A stretch of 64,000 nt of DNA from an uncultured Kiloniellaceae bacterium (GTDB taxonomy: Bacteria > Pseudomonadota > Alphaproteobacteria > Kiloniellales > Kiloniellaceae): assembly GCA_947500035.1 (NCBI GenBank), contig CANMQP010000013.1, positions 1 through 64,000 of the forward strand. The letters are read 5' to 3'. Shown one piece after another: positions 40,693-49,883 of the stretch. Within the stretch, counting starts at the first letter, position 1. Every line of letters starts with the position of its first letter. The notes under the pieces were generated by a model, which was not told where the DNA came from, did not search any database, and saw nothing but the letters and a program-made list of their open reading frames with translations. The position numbers and the translations under genes were made by a program.

Positions 40693-41211
40693 ATGACGGC
40701 AACAGCAACGCTCGCCGGTGGATGCTTCTGGGGCATGCAGGATCTGATCCGCAAACTGCCGGGCGTGGTCTCGACCCGAGTCGGCTATAGCGGTGGCACG
40801 ACCGCATCTCCCACCTACCGGGATATCTGCACCGGCGGAACCGGTCATGCGGAGGCAATCGAGATCACTTTCGATCCCGAGCGCATCGGCTACCGCAATG
40901 TTCTGGAACTCTTTTTCCAGATTCATGACCCAACGACGGAAAACCGCCAGGGCAACGATATCGGCAGCCAGTACCGCTCGATCATCTTCTATGCCGACGA
41001 CGAGCAGGAGCGCGTCGCGCGCGAGACCATTGCCGATGTCGAAGCCTCCGGTCTTTGGCCCGGGAAAGTGGTGACCGAGGTGGTTCCGGCCAGCGACTTC
41101 TGGGAAGCCGAAGATGCGCACCAGGACTATCTGCAAAAGCACCCGGGCGGCTACACCTGCCATTTCCCGCGGCCGAACTGGCGCTTGCCCCGCAGGGATG
41201 CCGCCGAATAG
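40693..41211 (+). CDS. msrA: peptide-methionine (S)-S-oxide reductase
   Basis: A 172-aa repair enzyme that reduces methionine-S-sulfoxide. The catalytic motif G-C-F-W-G is at residues 10-14. The family markers [44 protein letters not shown] and [16 protein letters not shown] all follow. AGGAGG lies 7 bases upstream of the ATG. No C-terminal recycling cysteine pair is obvious; one Cys in YTCHFPRP may serve. Single gene, no MsrB fusion. Confidence 0.96.
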   Translation: MTATATLAGGCFWGMQDLIRKLPGVVSTRVGYSGGTTASPTYRDICTGGTGHAEAIEITFDPERIGYRNVLELFFQIHDPTTENRQGNDIGSQYRSIIFYADDEQERVARETIADVEASGLWPGKVVTEVVPASDFWEAEDAHQDYLQKHPGGYTCHFPRPNWRLPRRDAAE

Positions 41212-41241
41212 AGCAGACCGGTCACTCGCCAGAAGTGGCCG

Positions 41242-42861
41242 TCAGAAGCGGCCGTCGTAAGCGCGGGGGCCGATCTCGGCGGCGATCAGGGAAAAGCCCT
41301 CCTGCGCCGCCAGCCCGGCCCCGACCGCGGCGGCCATGCCGGCCCGGGTGTCGACTGAAAACCCTTGCCCGCCAAGGGCTTGAGCCAAGGCCGGAAAATC
41401 GGTGCCGCCGAAATCGACCGCCAGATTGCGCAGGCCCTGGCCCCGTTGTTTCAACTCGATCAGACCCAGCGAGCGGTCGATGAAGACCACGATCACCAGC
41501 GGCAGCTTGAGATCCCGCAGGGTCGCGAGCTCGCCCAGGATCATCTCCAGACCGGCGTCTCCGGTAAAGGCCACGACCGGGCGATCCGGCGCGGCCAGCT
41601 TGAAACCCATGGCGATCGGCAGGGCGCAGCCCATGGTGCAGAGGCCGCTGGACTGAAGCAAACCGCGGGGTTGCGGGCAGTCCCAGAGCTGGCTGAGCAG
41701 AATACGATGAGCCCCGCTGTCGGCGGTGGCGACGCCGTTCTCCGGCAGCAGGCGGCGCACCTCCTCGATCGCCGCGCCGGGCCCCCAGTCCTCATTCGTG
41801 CGGAAGGCCGCGCGCAGGGCTTCGCGCACCGCCGCCGCCTCGCCCCCGGGCCAGCGGACGGCGTCAAACTCCCCGGAATTGTTCCCAATCTCCCCCAATC
41901 CCAATTCGATATGACATACAAATGTCACAGCCGACTCGTGCATGCCGTGATGATTGGGCGCGGCGGTCAATTCGATCACCGGAGTCTTTTCCGGGTCCCA
42001 GGGACGGCACCAGTTCTGGCGCATCTCGATCGGATCGTACCCCGCGAGCAAAATCAGATCGGCCTGTTCCAGCAGCGGCAGCAGATGCCGGTCGGCCAGC
42101 GGCGAGAGTCCGGCGGCGCCGAGCGCGAGCGGATCGTCTTCGGGCAAAATCCCCTTGGCCTTGTAGGTCGTGATCACCGGGATCCGATGCCGGCGGGCGA
42201 AGTCGGCGACGCCCTCTTCGCAGCCCTGGGCCAGAACCTCCAGACCGGCGAGCAGGATCGGGCGCTCGGCGGCGGCAAAGAGCGCGCGGGCTTTCTCGAG
42301 ATCGGGTCCCGGCGCGGGCGCGACAGGGGCATAGCGCACCGGAACGGCTTTGCGCGGATTGGCCTGCTCGGCGCCGGCGACCGACATGGGCACGTCGATG
42401 TGCACGGGACCGGGCCGTCCTTCCATCGCAATGGTCAGGGCCTTGGCGACGATGGTCTCGACCGCGCCGTCGACCAGGGTGAAGCTGGCCTTGGTGATGG
42501 GCTCCAGAAGCGCGCGGTGATCGAAGACCTGGTGGGTGTAGCCGGCGGCGGTGGCTTCATCGACGCAGCCGGTCAGGAAGATCAGCGGGACCCGGTCCTG
42601 TTCGGCATTGGCGACCACATTGACCGCGTTGGCCACGCCGGGTCCCAGGGTCGCGATCAGAACGCCGGGCGCGCCGGTCGCGTGATAGGTGCCTTCGGCC
42701 ATGAAGCCGGCAGCGTTCTCGTGCTTGGTCAGGGTGAAGTCCAGACCGGCATCGGCCAGCGCGTGCATGACGGTCAGGACCTCGCCGCCAGGTATCCCGA
42801 AGGCATGGCGGCAGCCTGCGTCATAGAGTGCCTGAGCGAGAATCTCCGCGGCCGTGGTCAT
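41242..42861 (-). CDS. thiamine-pyrophosphate-dependent enzyme (acetolactate synthase/AruI-like decarboxylase)
   Basis: A 539-aa ThDP enzyme of the acetolactate synthase superfamily. The PYR domain holds the catalytic Glu in KHENAAGFMAEG near 47. A DHC-like central domain follows, then the PP domain with GDAG near 434. The usual second ThDP/Mg ligand (Asn-Asn) is replaced by V-F-I-D. Such variants occur in 2-oxoacid decarboxylases of the 5-guanidino-2-oxopentanoate (AruI) type. I chose the ATG at 42861 with GGAG upstream. It is followed on the same strand by nothing else but preceded by an acyl-CoA dehydrogenase, a GntR regulator and a TctCBA transporter, all pointing to catabolism of an imported carboxylate. 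Confidence 0.8.
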   Translation of the reverse strand: MTTAAEILAQALYDAGCRHAFGIPGGEVLTVMHALADAGLDFTLTKHENAAGFMAEGTYHATGAPGVLIATLGPGVANAVNVVANAEQDRVPLIFLTGCVDEATAAGYTHQVFDHRALLEPITKASFTLVDGAVETIVAKALTIAMEGRPGPVHIDVPMSVAGAEQANPRKAVPVRYAPVAPAPGPDLEKARALFAAAERPILLAGLEVLAQGCEEGVADFARRHRIPVITTYKAKGILPEDDPLALGAAGLSPLADRHLLPLLEQADLILLAGYDPIEMRQNWCRPWDPEKTPVIELTAAPNHHGMHESAVTFVCHIELGLGEIGNNSGEFDAVRWPGGEAAAVREALRAAFRTNEDWGPGAAIEEVRRLLPENGVATADSGAHRILLSQLWDCPQPRGLLQSSGLCTMGCALPIAMGFKLAAPDRPVVAFTGDAGLEMILGELATLRDLKLPLVIVVFIDRSLGLIELKQRGQGLRNLAVDFGGTDFPALAQALGGQGFSVDTRAGMAAAVGAGLAAQEGFSLIAAEIGPRAYDGRF

Positions 42862-42896
42862 GGCGAAACTCCAAAAAGACAAAAGAGGCGGTGAAG

Positions 42897-44111
42897 TTAC
42901 TTGGGCAGGTTCAGATAGCCGTCACGGCTTTGCGGCAGCTTGCGTTCCAGGATGTTGGCGGCGATGACCGTGCGCAGGATCTGCGCCGTCCCGCCGCCGA
43001 TGGTGAACATGCGCGCATCGCGGAGCATGCGCTCCATGGGATTGTTGCGCGAATAGCCCGCCGCGCCAAAGAGCTGCAGGGCATCGTTGGTGACCTTGAT
43101 CGCCATCTCCGAGGCGAAGACCTTCGCCTGCGCCGCCTCCAGGACGTCGGGGAAACCATCACAAGCAGCGGCCTTATGCAGCAGGGCGCGGGCGGCGTCG
43201 ATCTGGATCGACATATCGGCCAGCATCCACTGGAGGCCCTGAAATTCGCAGATCGGTCGGCCGAACTGTTCGCGGGCTTTGCTGTAGCCCAGTGCCTGCT
43301 CATAGGCACCCGCCGCCAGTCCGAGGGCGACCGTGCCCGCCCCGACCCGCTGGGCGTTGTAGGCGGTCATGAGTGCACCGAAGCCCCGGCGCAATCCTTG
43401 CGGCGGCATCAGGAGCATATCTTTATGCACCGCCAGATCCTTGAAGAGCACCTCGGTCTCGGGAATGCCGCGCAGCCCCATGGTGGGTTCCCGGCGGCCG
43501 ATGATGAGGCCGGTTTCCGGCTGATCCGGTTCCAGGTCGGGCGCGCCCTCGCGCACGACAATAAGGCCACCGATCCCCTGCTCGACCCCGCCGTCGAAAA
43601 CGCGGGCAAAAACCAGGTGCAGCCGTGAGACACCGCCGCCGGTGATCCAGTGCTTGCCGCCATTGATGATATAGAAGTCGCCCTTACGGTCCGCGCGCGT
43701 GGTCATCTCGGTGGCCGCGCTACCCGCCGCCGGTTCGGTGATGCAGATGGCGGGCTTGTCGCCGCTGAGCACAATCTCGGCGGCCAGTGTTTTTTGTGCC
43801 TCGGTACCGTAAGCCATGATTGCGCCGATGGCCCCCATGTTGGCCTCGACCGCGATGCGCCCGGTGACGCCGCAGACCTTGGCCATCTCCTCGATCACCA
43901 GCGCGGCGTCCAGGTAACTCAAACCGGGTCCGCCGTGGGCCTTGGGAATGGTCATGCCGAAGAAACCCGCCTCGTTCAGCGCGCGGACATTGTCCCAGGG
44001 GTAGCTTTCCTCGCGGTCAACGGCTGCGGCGCGGGGCGCGATGACATTCTGCGCCAAGGCGCGGGCTCTTGCCCGCAGTTCCACTTGATCCCCGGACAAG
44101 CTTTCCGGCAT
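42897..44111 (-). CDS. acyl-CoA dehydrogenase family protein
   Basis: A 404-aa flavoprotein that desaturates an acyl-CoA at the alpha-beta position. It shows ICITEPAAGSAATEMTTRA and NGGKHWITGGG for FAD and substrate contact, QFGRPICEFQGLQWMLADM, and QLFGAAGYSRNNPMERMLRDARMFTI near the C-terminus. I chose the ATG at 44111 because AAGGAGG stands about 8 bases upstream; the open frame beyond it reads antisense past GntR. It lies 35 bases from the ThDP gene, so they probably form an operon. The substrate is not identifiable. Confidence 0.9.
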   Translation of the reverse strand: MPESLSGDQVELRARARALAQNVIAPRAAAVDREESYPWDNVRALNEAGFFGMTIPKAHGGPGLSYLDAALVIEEMAKVCGVTGRIAVEANMGAIGAIMAYGTEAQKTLAAEIVLSGDKPAICITEPAAGSAATEMTTRADRKGDFYIINGGKHWITGGGVSRLHLVFARVFDGGVEQGIGGLIVVREGAPDLEPDQPETGLIIGRREPTMGLRGIPETEVLFKDLAVHKDMLLMPPQGLRRGFGALMTAYNAQRVGAGTVALGLAAGAYEQALGYSKAREQFGRPICEFQGLQWMLADMSIQIDAARALLHKAAACDGFPDVLEAAQAKVFASEMAIKVTNDALQLFGAAGYSRNNPMERMLRDARMFTIGGGTAQILRTVIAANILERKLPQSRDGYLNLPK

Positions 44112-44223
44112 GGCAGCCTCCTTCAAGAATTCCTCCGGCGTCAGACCGCGCCGGTTTTTGCGACGGCAGCAGTTTAACGGCAGAGGAGCTGGCTTGGCGA
44201 GGCCGCTTGATAGAATTTCACGA

Positions 44224-44925
44224 TCAGCTCTGCTTCCCCACCGCATCGAAGACGGAGTTGATGTGACTGGAGACGGTCTCGCGCGCCGCCGCCGCATCGC
44301 CGGCCTGGATGAAGCGCAGCAGCTTTCGGTGTTCCTCCAGGGCCAGTCCGATCCGGTTCTCGATGCCGCTCATCAGCTGCATGCGGGCCCGGTCCGTATG
44401 GGCCTTGGCGGAATGCGCGAGCCGCCAGGCGGTGGGGATAGCAGCGAGGCGGGCAAGCTCGGCATGAAAGGCCTCGTCGGCCCGGAAAAAGGCCACGGGA
44501 TCGCCCATGAGGACGGCGCTTTCCTGCAGCGCCAGCAAGGGATTGAGGCTGTCGAGCGAGGGCTGCTTCTGTGCCAGAATCTGCACCACTTCGCACTCCA
44601 GCGCGCGGCGGACGATGATGCCCTCGATGACGCGGTTTTCATCCCGGGGCGCGACGATCGATCCCACCTGCGGGCGGCTCTGGATCAGGCCGTCACCCAC
44701 CAGGCGCAGATAGGCCTCGCGCACGGGCGTGCGGCTGACGCCCAGATAGCCGGCGAGCTCGGGTTCGTTCAGGCGCGCACCGGACGGCAGCTTGGAGAGG
44801 ATAATCGCGAGACGCACCGCCTCATAGACCTGTGGCCCAATGGGCTTGGTGCGGTCCAGCACCAGATGATCGAAATCCCGGCTGAAGTCGGGTTGGTCGC
44901 TCTGATCTTTGCGGGGCCTCGGCAT
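44224..44925 (-). CDS. GntR family transcriptional regulator (FadR/VanR type, FCD domain)
   Basis: A 233-aa repressor with an N-terminal winged helix (VRLAIILSKLPSGARLNEPELAGYLGVSRTPVREAYLRL, about 37-77) and a C-terminal all-helical FCD ligand domain with the usual His/Asp metal site (D-x3-H near FRADEAFHAEL, then HRKLL and H-I-N). It lies between the acyl-CoA dehydrogenase and tctA on the same strand and is probably the local regulator of both, responding to the imported carboxylate or its CoA ester (inference). Confidence 0.92.
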   Translation of the reverse strand: MPRPRKDQSDQPDFSRDFDHLVLDRTKPIGPQVYEAVRLAIILSKLPSGARLNEPELAGYLGVSRTPVREAYLRLVGDGLIQSRPQVGSIVAPRDENRVIEGIIVRRALECEVVQILAQKQPSLDSLNPLLALQESAVLMGDPVAFFRADEAFHAELARLAAIPTAWRLAHSAKAHTDRARMQLMSGIENRIGLALEEHRKLLRFIQAGDAAAARETVSSHINSVFDAVGKQS

Positions 44926-44983
44926 GGGTTTTCTCTCAAACTTGGTCTTGATTGAACAGGACGGGCTTTTTTCGCCTCTCGCC

Positions 44984-46477
44984 TCAAGAGGGTCCAGTCT
45001 TTTTCCGCCGCCCGAAGGGGATGAGCACCAGCGCGACGGACAGAAGTGTCACCCCCATCAGCACCGCGCTGATCGGGCGCGTCAGGAAGGGTTCCAGGGA
45101 TCCATCGGAGAGAATGAGCCCCCGCCGCAGGTTCTTGTCGAGCAGACTGCCCAGGACCAGACCCAGCACGATCGGCGCCATGGGGAATTTCATCTGCCGC
45201 AGCAGGAACCCGGCGATGCCGAAGCAGACCATCACCAGCACATCGAAGAGCCGGTTGGCGATGGCGAAGGAGCCCACGGTACAGAGCACAAAGATCACCG
45301 GCATCAGCCGCTCGCGGGGAATGCGCAGAACCTGCAGCAGGCTGCCGCTCAGCAGCAAACCCAGAAGCGTGATGGCGAAGGCCGCATAGATCAGGGTCGC
45401 CGCCACGTCATAAACGAAGCTTGGGTTTTCGATCATGATCAGCGGCCCCGGGCGGACCCCGTGGATCACCATGGCGGCCAGAAGAACGGCGGCGGGCGCG
45501 GAGCCGGGCACCGCCAGGGTCAGTACCGGAATGATCGCGCCGGGCACCGCCGCGGAGTTGCCGGTTTCCGCCGAGATCAGACCTTCCTCCGAGCCCTTGC
45601 CGTAGCGGTCTTTCTCCCGGCTGAAACGCTTGGCCAGGGCATAGGAGACCCAGGCGCCGATGTCCTCGCCCACCCCCGGAATCACCCCGATCAGGGTTCC
45701 GGCAACCCCCGAACGCGGGATGGTCAGCCAGTGTTTTCTGAGCTTGGAGAAAGACGGCAGCAGGCGGCCCGTGGCCTTGGCCACGACGGGACCTTTGCGT
45801 CCGGCTATGGAGGTCAGGATCTCGGCAAAGCCGAAGGCCCCGACCATGGCGGGGATCAAATTGATCCCGCCGGTCAGGTCCGTGATGCCATAGGAAAAGC
45901 GGGCATAGGCAAAGACGCTTTCCTGCCCGATCATGGCAATGATCAGGCCCAGCAGGCCCGCAATCCAACCCTTGAGCGGATCCTCCATGGCGGTCAGGCG
46001 CCCTGAAATGACGATGCCGAACACCGCCAGCCAGAAGAATTCAAAGGCGCCGAACTTGAGGGCGTAGTCGGCGAGCAAAGGCGCCCCCAAGGCCAGCAGC
46101 ACCACGCCGACCAGGGTGCCGAAACAGGAGCCGACGGTCGCGAGTCCGAGCGCTTCGCGGGCGCGGCCCGATTGCGCCAGCGGGAAACCATCGAGCGTCG
46201 TGGCGGCGCTGGCGGGGGTGCCGGGCATGTTCAAAAGGATGGCGCTGCGGCTGCCGCCGAAGATCGCGCCCACGTACATGCAGAGCAGCGAAACGATGGC
46301 CGTGTGACTGTCCATGTGGAAGGTCAGGGTGGTCAGCAGCGCGAGACCCATGGTCGCGGTCAGGCCCGGCAGCATACCGATCAGGATTCCCAGCAGCGTC
46401 GCCCAGAGCATGGTGAAAAGCTGCAGGGGCGTGGCCGCGTTCACCAGCGCATTTCCGATGAGATCGAGCGGCCCCAT
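44984..46477 (-). CDS. tctA: tripartite tricarboxylate transporter permease TctA
   Basis: A 497-aa large membrane subunit of a TTT transporter, with about 11-12 helices. The family signatures are present: GMLPGLTATMGLALLTTLTFHMD, then GGSRSAILLNMPGTPASAATTLDG, PRSGVAGTLIGVIPGVGEDIGAWVSY, and GNSAAVPGAIIPVLTLAVPGS. It follows tctB by 9 bases. Works with the small subunit TctB and the periplasmic TctC in sodium- or proton-driven carboxylate uptake. Confidence 0.95.
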   Translation of the reverse strand: MGPLDLIGNALVNAATPLQLFTMLWATLLGILIGMLPGLTATMGLALLTTLTFHMDSHTAIVSLLCMYVGAIFGGSRSAILLNMPGTPASAATTLDGFPLAQSGRAREALGLATVGSCFGTLVGVVLLALGAPLLADYALKFGAFEFFWLAVFGIVISGRLTAMEDPLKGWIAGLLGLIIAMIGQESVFAYARFSYGITDLTGGINLIPAMVGAFGFAEILTSIAGRKGPVVAKATGRLLPSFSKLRKHWLTIPRSGVAGTLIGVIPGVGEDIGAWVSYALAKRFSREKDRYGKGSEEGLISAETGNSAAVPGAIIPVLTLAVPGSAPAAVLLAAMVIHGVRPGPLIMIENPSFVYDVAATLIYAAFAITLLGLLLSGSLLQVLRIPRERLMPVIFVLCTVGSFAIANRLFDVLVMVCFGIAGFLLRQMKFPMAPIVLGLVLGSLLDKNLRRGLILSDGSLEPFLTRPISAVLMGVTLLSVALVLIPFGRRKKTGPS

Positions 46478-46486
46478 CTGCGCGGC

Positions 46487-46975
46487 CTAAGGCAGTTGAA
46501 CCAGGAAGAGATCCTGGAAAAGAAAGGAGATAGCGACACTCACCGCCGCCGCTAGAAGCGCGGCAATCGCGGCGCGCCTGGGCAGCTTGGTGCGGTCTTT
46601 GTCGATCAGGTGTTCGAAGCTGAGCGTGAAGCTGAAAACGAAGACGGCGGTCGCCGCGATGAAAGGAACGCGCCCCAAGAGGCCCAGGGCGTAGATCAGC
46701 GTCAGCACCACCGCCAGCAAAACCCGTTTCCGGGACTCCGGCGCGCGCAGATCCGGCAGGGACCCTGCGGTTTCGGTCCGCGCACGCCGGAACGCCAGCA
46801 GGAGGCCCGAAACCGCCAGCGCAAATCCCAGAAGCGCCGGGGTGAGACCGGGGGCCTCATAGACTGAGGCCCCCTGCTCCTGAAAGTCCGGCATCGCCAG
46901 GGAGGCGCCGACGACGGCGACCCCCAGCAGAAAGAAAACGACGCCGGTGATTTTATCGACCCTTTGATCCGTCAT
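46487..46975 (-). CDS. tctB: tripartite tricarboxylate transporter TctB family protein
   Basis: A 162-aa small membrane subunit with four predicted helices. The first helix starts VVFFLLGVAVVGASLAMPDF, and an Arg-rich cytoplasmic loop lies near residues 65-80. AAGG is upstream of the ATG. It sits between tctC and tctA in the standard C-B-A order. Confidence 0.92.
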   Translation of the reverse strand: MTDQRVDKITGVVFFLLGVAVVGASLAMPDFQEQGASVYEAPGLTPALLGFALAVSGLLLAFRRARTETAGSLPDLRAPESRKRVLLAVVLTLIYALGLLGRVPFIAATAVFVFSFTLSFEHLIDKDRTKLPRRAAIAALLAAAVSVAISFLFQDLFLVQLP

Positions 46976-47003
46976 GGCCTTCAGGCCTTTTTCAGATCAG
47001 GAT

Positions 47004-47999
47004 TCAGGGCCGGGGAATGCCCAGTTCGTCCGGGCTCTTGACCGACTTACCGCCGTCATGCAGCAGCCAGGCGTTGGACTGGATAGACGCCCAGACCCGG
47101 TCCTGCGCATCGTCGCCGGCGTGGACCGTCATGACAGAGCCTTTGTTGGTGGTGTAGTCCATCAGCGCGTCGGACTTGGCGATGTCCTTCATCCAGACCG
47201 ATTCCAGCTTGGCGACCACCTCGTCGGGCACGCCCTTGGGCACGAAGATCCCAAAGTAGATCGGCGTGGGTTTGAAGTCCGGCAAGACGTCGGTGATGGC
47301 GGGAATGGTGCCGAGACCGGGAACCTCAATAGGTGCATCCGCCAGGACCGCCAGAGGACGCAGCCGTCCGGCTTTCAGCATCTCGATCTGTTCGGTGATG
47401 AGCTGGCTGGTGGCCTGGGTCTCGCCGGAGACGGTGGAAAGCACCGCCTTCGCGCCGCCGTCGTAGGTGACGTGCTTGTAGCCGCCGCCAGAAGCCTTTA
47501 CGAGCGCTTCCATGGCCGAATGACCGGCTGAGTTCACACCGGAGGTGCCGACAGCGGTGCCGTTGCCCGCCTTCAAAGCGGCGAGGAAGCCCGCCATGTC
47601 CTTGATATCGGAATCCGGATTCACACTGATCACGTTGACCAGCGCCGAGTTCAGGAAGAGGTGCCAGTCCTTGATCGAAGTGTCCAGCTTCCCGGTGACC
47701 GCATAGGTGCCCAGGTCCTTGGCCGCGCCCGCGGTCCAGGTGTAGCCGTCCTTGGGGGCATCCAATGCGGCCTTCGAGCCGATGGAACCGGACGCGCCGG
47801 GCTGATTGACCACCACGACCTTCTGGCCAAGCGGCCCCTCGAGAGCACCGGCCGCGACCCGGGTGACCTGATCCGTCGCGCCGCCCGCGCCCCAGGGCAC
47901 GATCAGGGTGATCGGTTTTTCCGGCCAACCCTCGGCCAAGGCAGATGACGATAAAAGCGCAGCGGCGAAAGCGCCGCCAAGAAGCGTTTTGAATTTCAT
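47004..47999 (-). CDS. tctC: tripartite tricarboxylate transporter substrate-binding protein TctC (Bug family)
   Basis: A 331-aa periplasmic binding protein with a signal peptide (cleavage near ALA-EG). It has the Bug family start WPEKPITLIVPWGAGGATDQVTR and VVVVNQPGASGSIG, then VTYDGGAKAVLSTVSGE. GGGAGG lies about 12 bases upstream of the ATG. First gene of tctCBA, downstream of a palindrome that could be a regulator site. Ligand unknown; Bug proteins bind citrate, other dicarboxylates, aromatic acids or amino acids. Confidence 0.93.
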   Translation of the reverse strand: MKFKTLLGGAFAAALLSSSALAEGWPEKPITLIVPWGAGGATDQVTRVAAGALEGPLGQKVVVVNQPGASGSIGSKAALDAPKDGYTWTAGAAKDLGTYAVTGKLDTSIKDWHLFLNSALVNVISVNPDSDIKDMAGFLAALKAGNGTAVGTSGVNSAGHSAMEALVKASGGGYKHVTYDGGAKAVLSTVSGETQATSQLITEQIEMLKAGRLRPLAVLADAPIEVPGLGTIPAITDVLPDFKPTPIYFGIFVPKGVPDEVVAKLESVWMKDIAKSDALMDYTTNKGSVMTVHAGDDAQDRVWASIQSNAWLLHDGGKSVKSPDELGIPRP

Positions 48000-48057
48000 G
48001 ATGAGACCTCCCTCTCATTTATTTTTCGGCACCTTTGGCACCGCTCTTTTTACAAGA

Positions 48058-48067
48058 ATACTAGTAT
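48058..48067. promoter_or_regulatory. candidate GntR operator upstream of tctC
   Basis: A perfect 10-bp palindrome ATACTAGTAT, overlapping a GTATAC, lies 59-68 bases before the tctC start. FCD-type GntR proteins often bind short AT-rich palindromes with TAC/GTA cores, and such a regulator gene is in the same cluster. The assignment is inference. Confidence 0.3.
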
Positions 48068-48379
48068 ACGCACAAAAATGAAAGCCACAATACCGGGAGT
48101 GCATCTCCTACAGCCTGTGGTAACCGGAGTTTGACAGGGTGAAAAGGGGGCGCTTGACAGGAACGCACCGAGTCCGGGCGCACAAAGCGGGCCAAGAAAA
48201 AAAGTGTAATCGAGCCTAAAAACACTACACGCGTATAAACAAAACCAAGCAAAAGCGGCACTTCACCTAATTGAAATAGCTTCACCCAAAGCACAACCCA
48301 AAATAATCTCAAGGCTTTGTACAGGAATTTTGCCGATAGTCCTGGAAGGAAACGAGCCGGATGGCAGCAGGCCCCGGAG

Positions 48380-48459
48380 TCATGAAAAGGCGGGATCATG
48401 AAATGGCGGGATCATGAAATGGCGGGATCATGAAAAGGCCTGGTCGTGAAAAGGTGGGG
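48380..48459. repeat. five tandem 16-bp repeats
   Basis: The unit begins TCATGAAA and recurs at 48380, 48396, 48412, 48428 and 48444, exactly 16 bases apart. The middle copies are identical and the last two have diverged (the last begins TCGTGAAA). It lies in the 598-base non-coding stretch between tctC and the first pentapeptide gene. The rest of that stretch (48068-48379 and 48460-48597) shows no gene. Confidence 0.85.
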
Positions 48460-48597
48460 GCGATCCGGAAACAACCTTTTCGGCACGGCACCCTCTTGAT
48501 TGCTCCGCGGGTCATGACTGCGTCGCACGGCAATCATGAGAAGAGATTGACCTTCTAAGGGTCATGGAACTGAACATCGGTCCGGAGCGGAGACAGT

Positions 48598-49647
48598 ATG
48601 CTCGGCGCGAGCAACAATATCGAGATCAGTCACCGCCGCATCACCGCCGAGGTATTGGCCAGGCTGAGAGTCGTGCAGGGACGTTTCGCGCGCGGCGACA
48701 GGAATGCCGGGCGGGTGATCCTGAAGGAATGCGACCTCTCGAAGCTGGATTTCTCGTCCTCCTGCTTTGCCGGCGCCCACTTCATCGCCTGCAGCTTCGC
48801 GAACGCAAACCTGACCGATGCCGACTTCAGCAGAACGATGCTGTTCGGATCGAACTTCGAGCGCGCCAACCTGACCCGCACGAACTTCGAGAGCGCCAAT
48901 CTCCAGGCCGCCACCTTCGATGAAGCCACCATGGAGGATACCCGTCTCGATCGGGCCGACATTCGCAAAGGCACGCTGATTCACGGCAGCGAGAAGGAAG
49001 GCACGGCAAGCTATCAGGAGATCGAAACCTCGTTCCGTGAGGCCGAGCTGCGCGGCACCAACTTCACAAACGCCTTCCTGCGAAACGCGAACTTCGACGG
49101 TGCAAAGCTCGACAACGTCAAGCTGAAGGGAGCCGACTTGAGAGGGTCGAGTTTTCACGGGGCCGAACTGAAAAATGTCGATGCGTCCCAGGCACTGATC
49201 CAGGACGCCGACTTTCGCTCGGCCTCCCTGGAGGGAGTCGAGTTGGGCGAGAGCCTGTCGCTGCTGGCCGCCGCCCCGGCTGCACCGATGGAGAAAGAAA
49301 ATCTGGAGACCATCATCGCCGACCACGAGCGTTGGGTGGCGTCGGGCGGCAAAGACGGAAAGCGGGCCTCCTTCGCCGAACAAAATCTCTCCGGCCACGA
49401 CCTGGCCGGACGGAACCTCGCGACGATCTGCTTTAACTACGCAAACCTCAGCGGGGTAAATTTCTCCCGAATGATCCTCGCGGCCTGCAGTTTCCAGTAT
49501 GCAAATCTGCGTGGCGCGGACCTGACGGGCAGCGACCTGCGCGGCGCCGACTTCAGCCATGCCGTGATCACCAATGCGAAGCTGGAGAGCTGTAGGATCG
49601 GGGCGCTGCCGGGCACCGGATTGAGCACGCTGATCGAAAAAAGGTGA
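48598..49647 (+). CDS. pentapeptide repeat-containing protein (copy 1)
   Basis: A 349-aa protein. An N-terminal 35 residues lead into a first block of A(D/N)LXX pentapeptide repeats (about 45-220), which should fold as a right-handed quadrilateral beta-helix. A linker with the conserved H-E-R-W-V-A-S-G-G motif (about 242-250) and a second repeat block (about 262-340, including NLRGADLTGSDLRGADFSHA) follow. Functions of such proteins range from gyrase protection to structural scaffolds; nothing decides here. It has no signal peptide. A close paralogue of the same layout lies 2.6 kb downstream at 52244. Confidence 0.85.
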   Translation: MLGASNNIEISHRRITAEVLARLRVVQGRFARGDRNAGRVILKECDLSKLDFSSSCFAGAHFIACSFANANLTDADFSRTMLFGSNFERANLTRTNFESANLQAATFDEATMEDTRLDRADIRKGTLIHGSEKEGTASYQEIETSFREAELRGTNFTNAFLRNANFDGAKLDNVKLKGADLRGSSFHGAELKNVDASQALIQDADFRSASLEGVELGESLSLLAAAPAAPMEKENLETIIADHERWVASGGKDGKRASFAEQNLSGHDLAGRNLATICFNYANLSGVNFSRMILAACSFQYANLRGADLTGSDLRGADFSHAVITNAKLESCRIGALPGTGLSTLIEKR

Positions 49648-49883
49648 CGAAAAGCGGACGCCGGCCGGAAGCCGGATTTTACGGATTCCTCCCTCAGTGT
49701 CCGCCCGGAGCCTTCAAGATGCCGCCGCCCGCGCTGGGCAGGAATCTCGAAGGCAAAGTCTCCGTGAGGCCTTTGTTGAACCGATTAGAACTTTCTTTGT
49801 ATTAATAGGTGTATCAATGATCTTGACTTCGCGGTGAAAGACCAAATATCGCTGGTTCCCGGCCGCTGACGACACTGGTGCCT

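Noticed and set aside
48380-48459. CRISPR array
   Set aside because: The period is only 16 bases with no variable spacers, and no cas genes are present.
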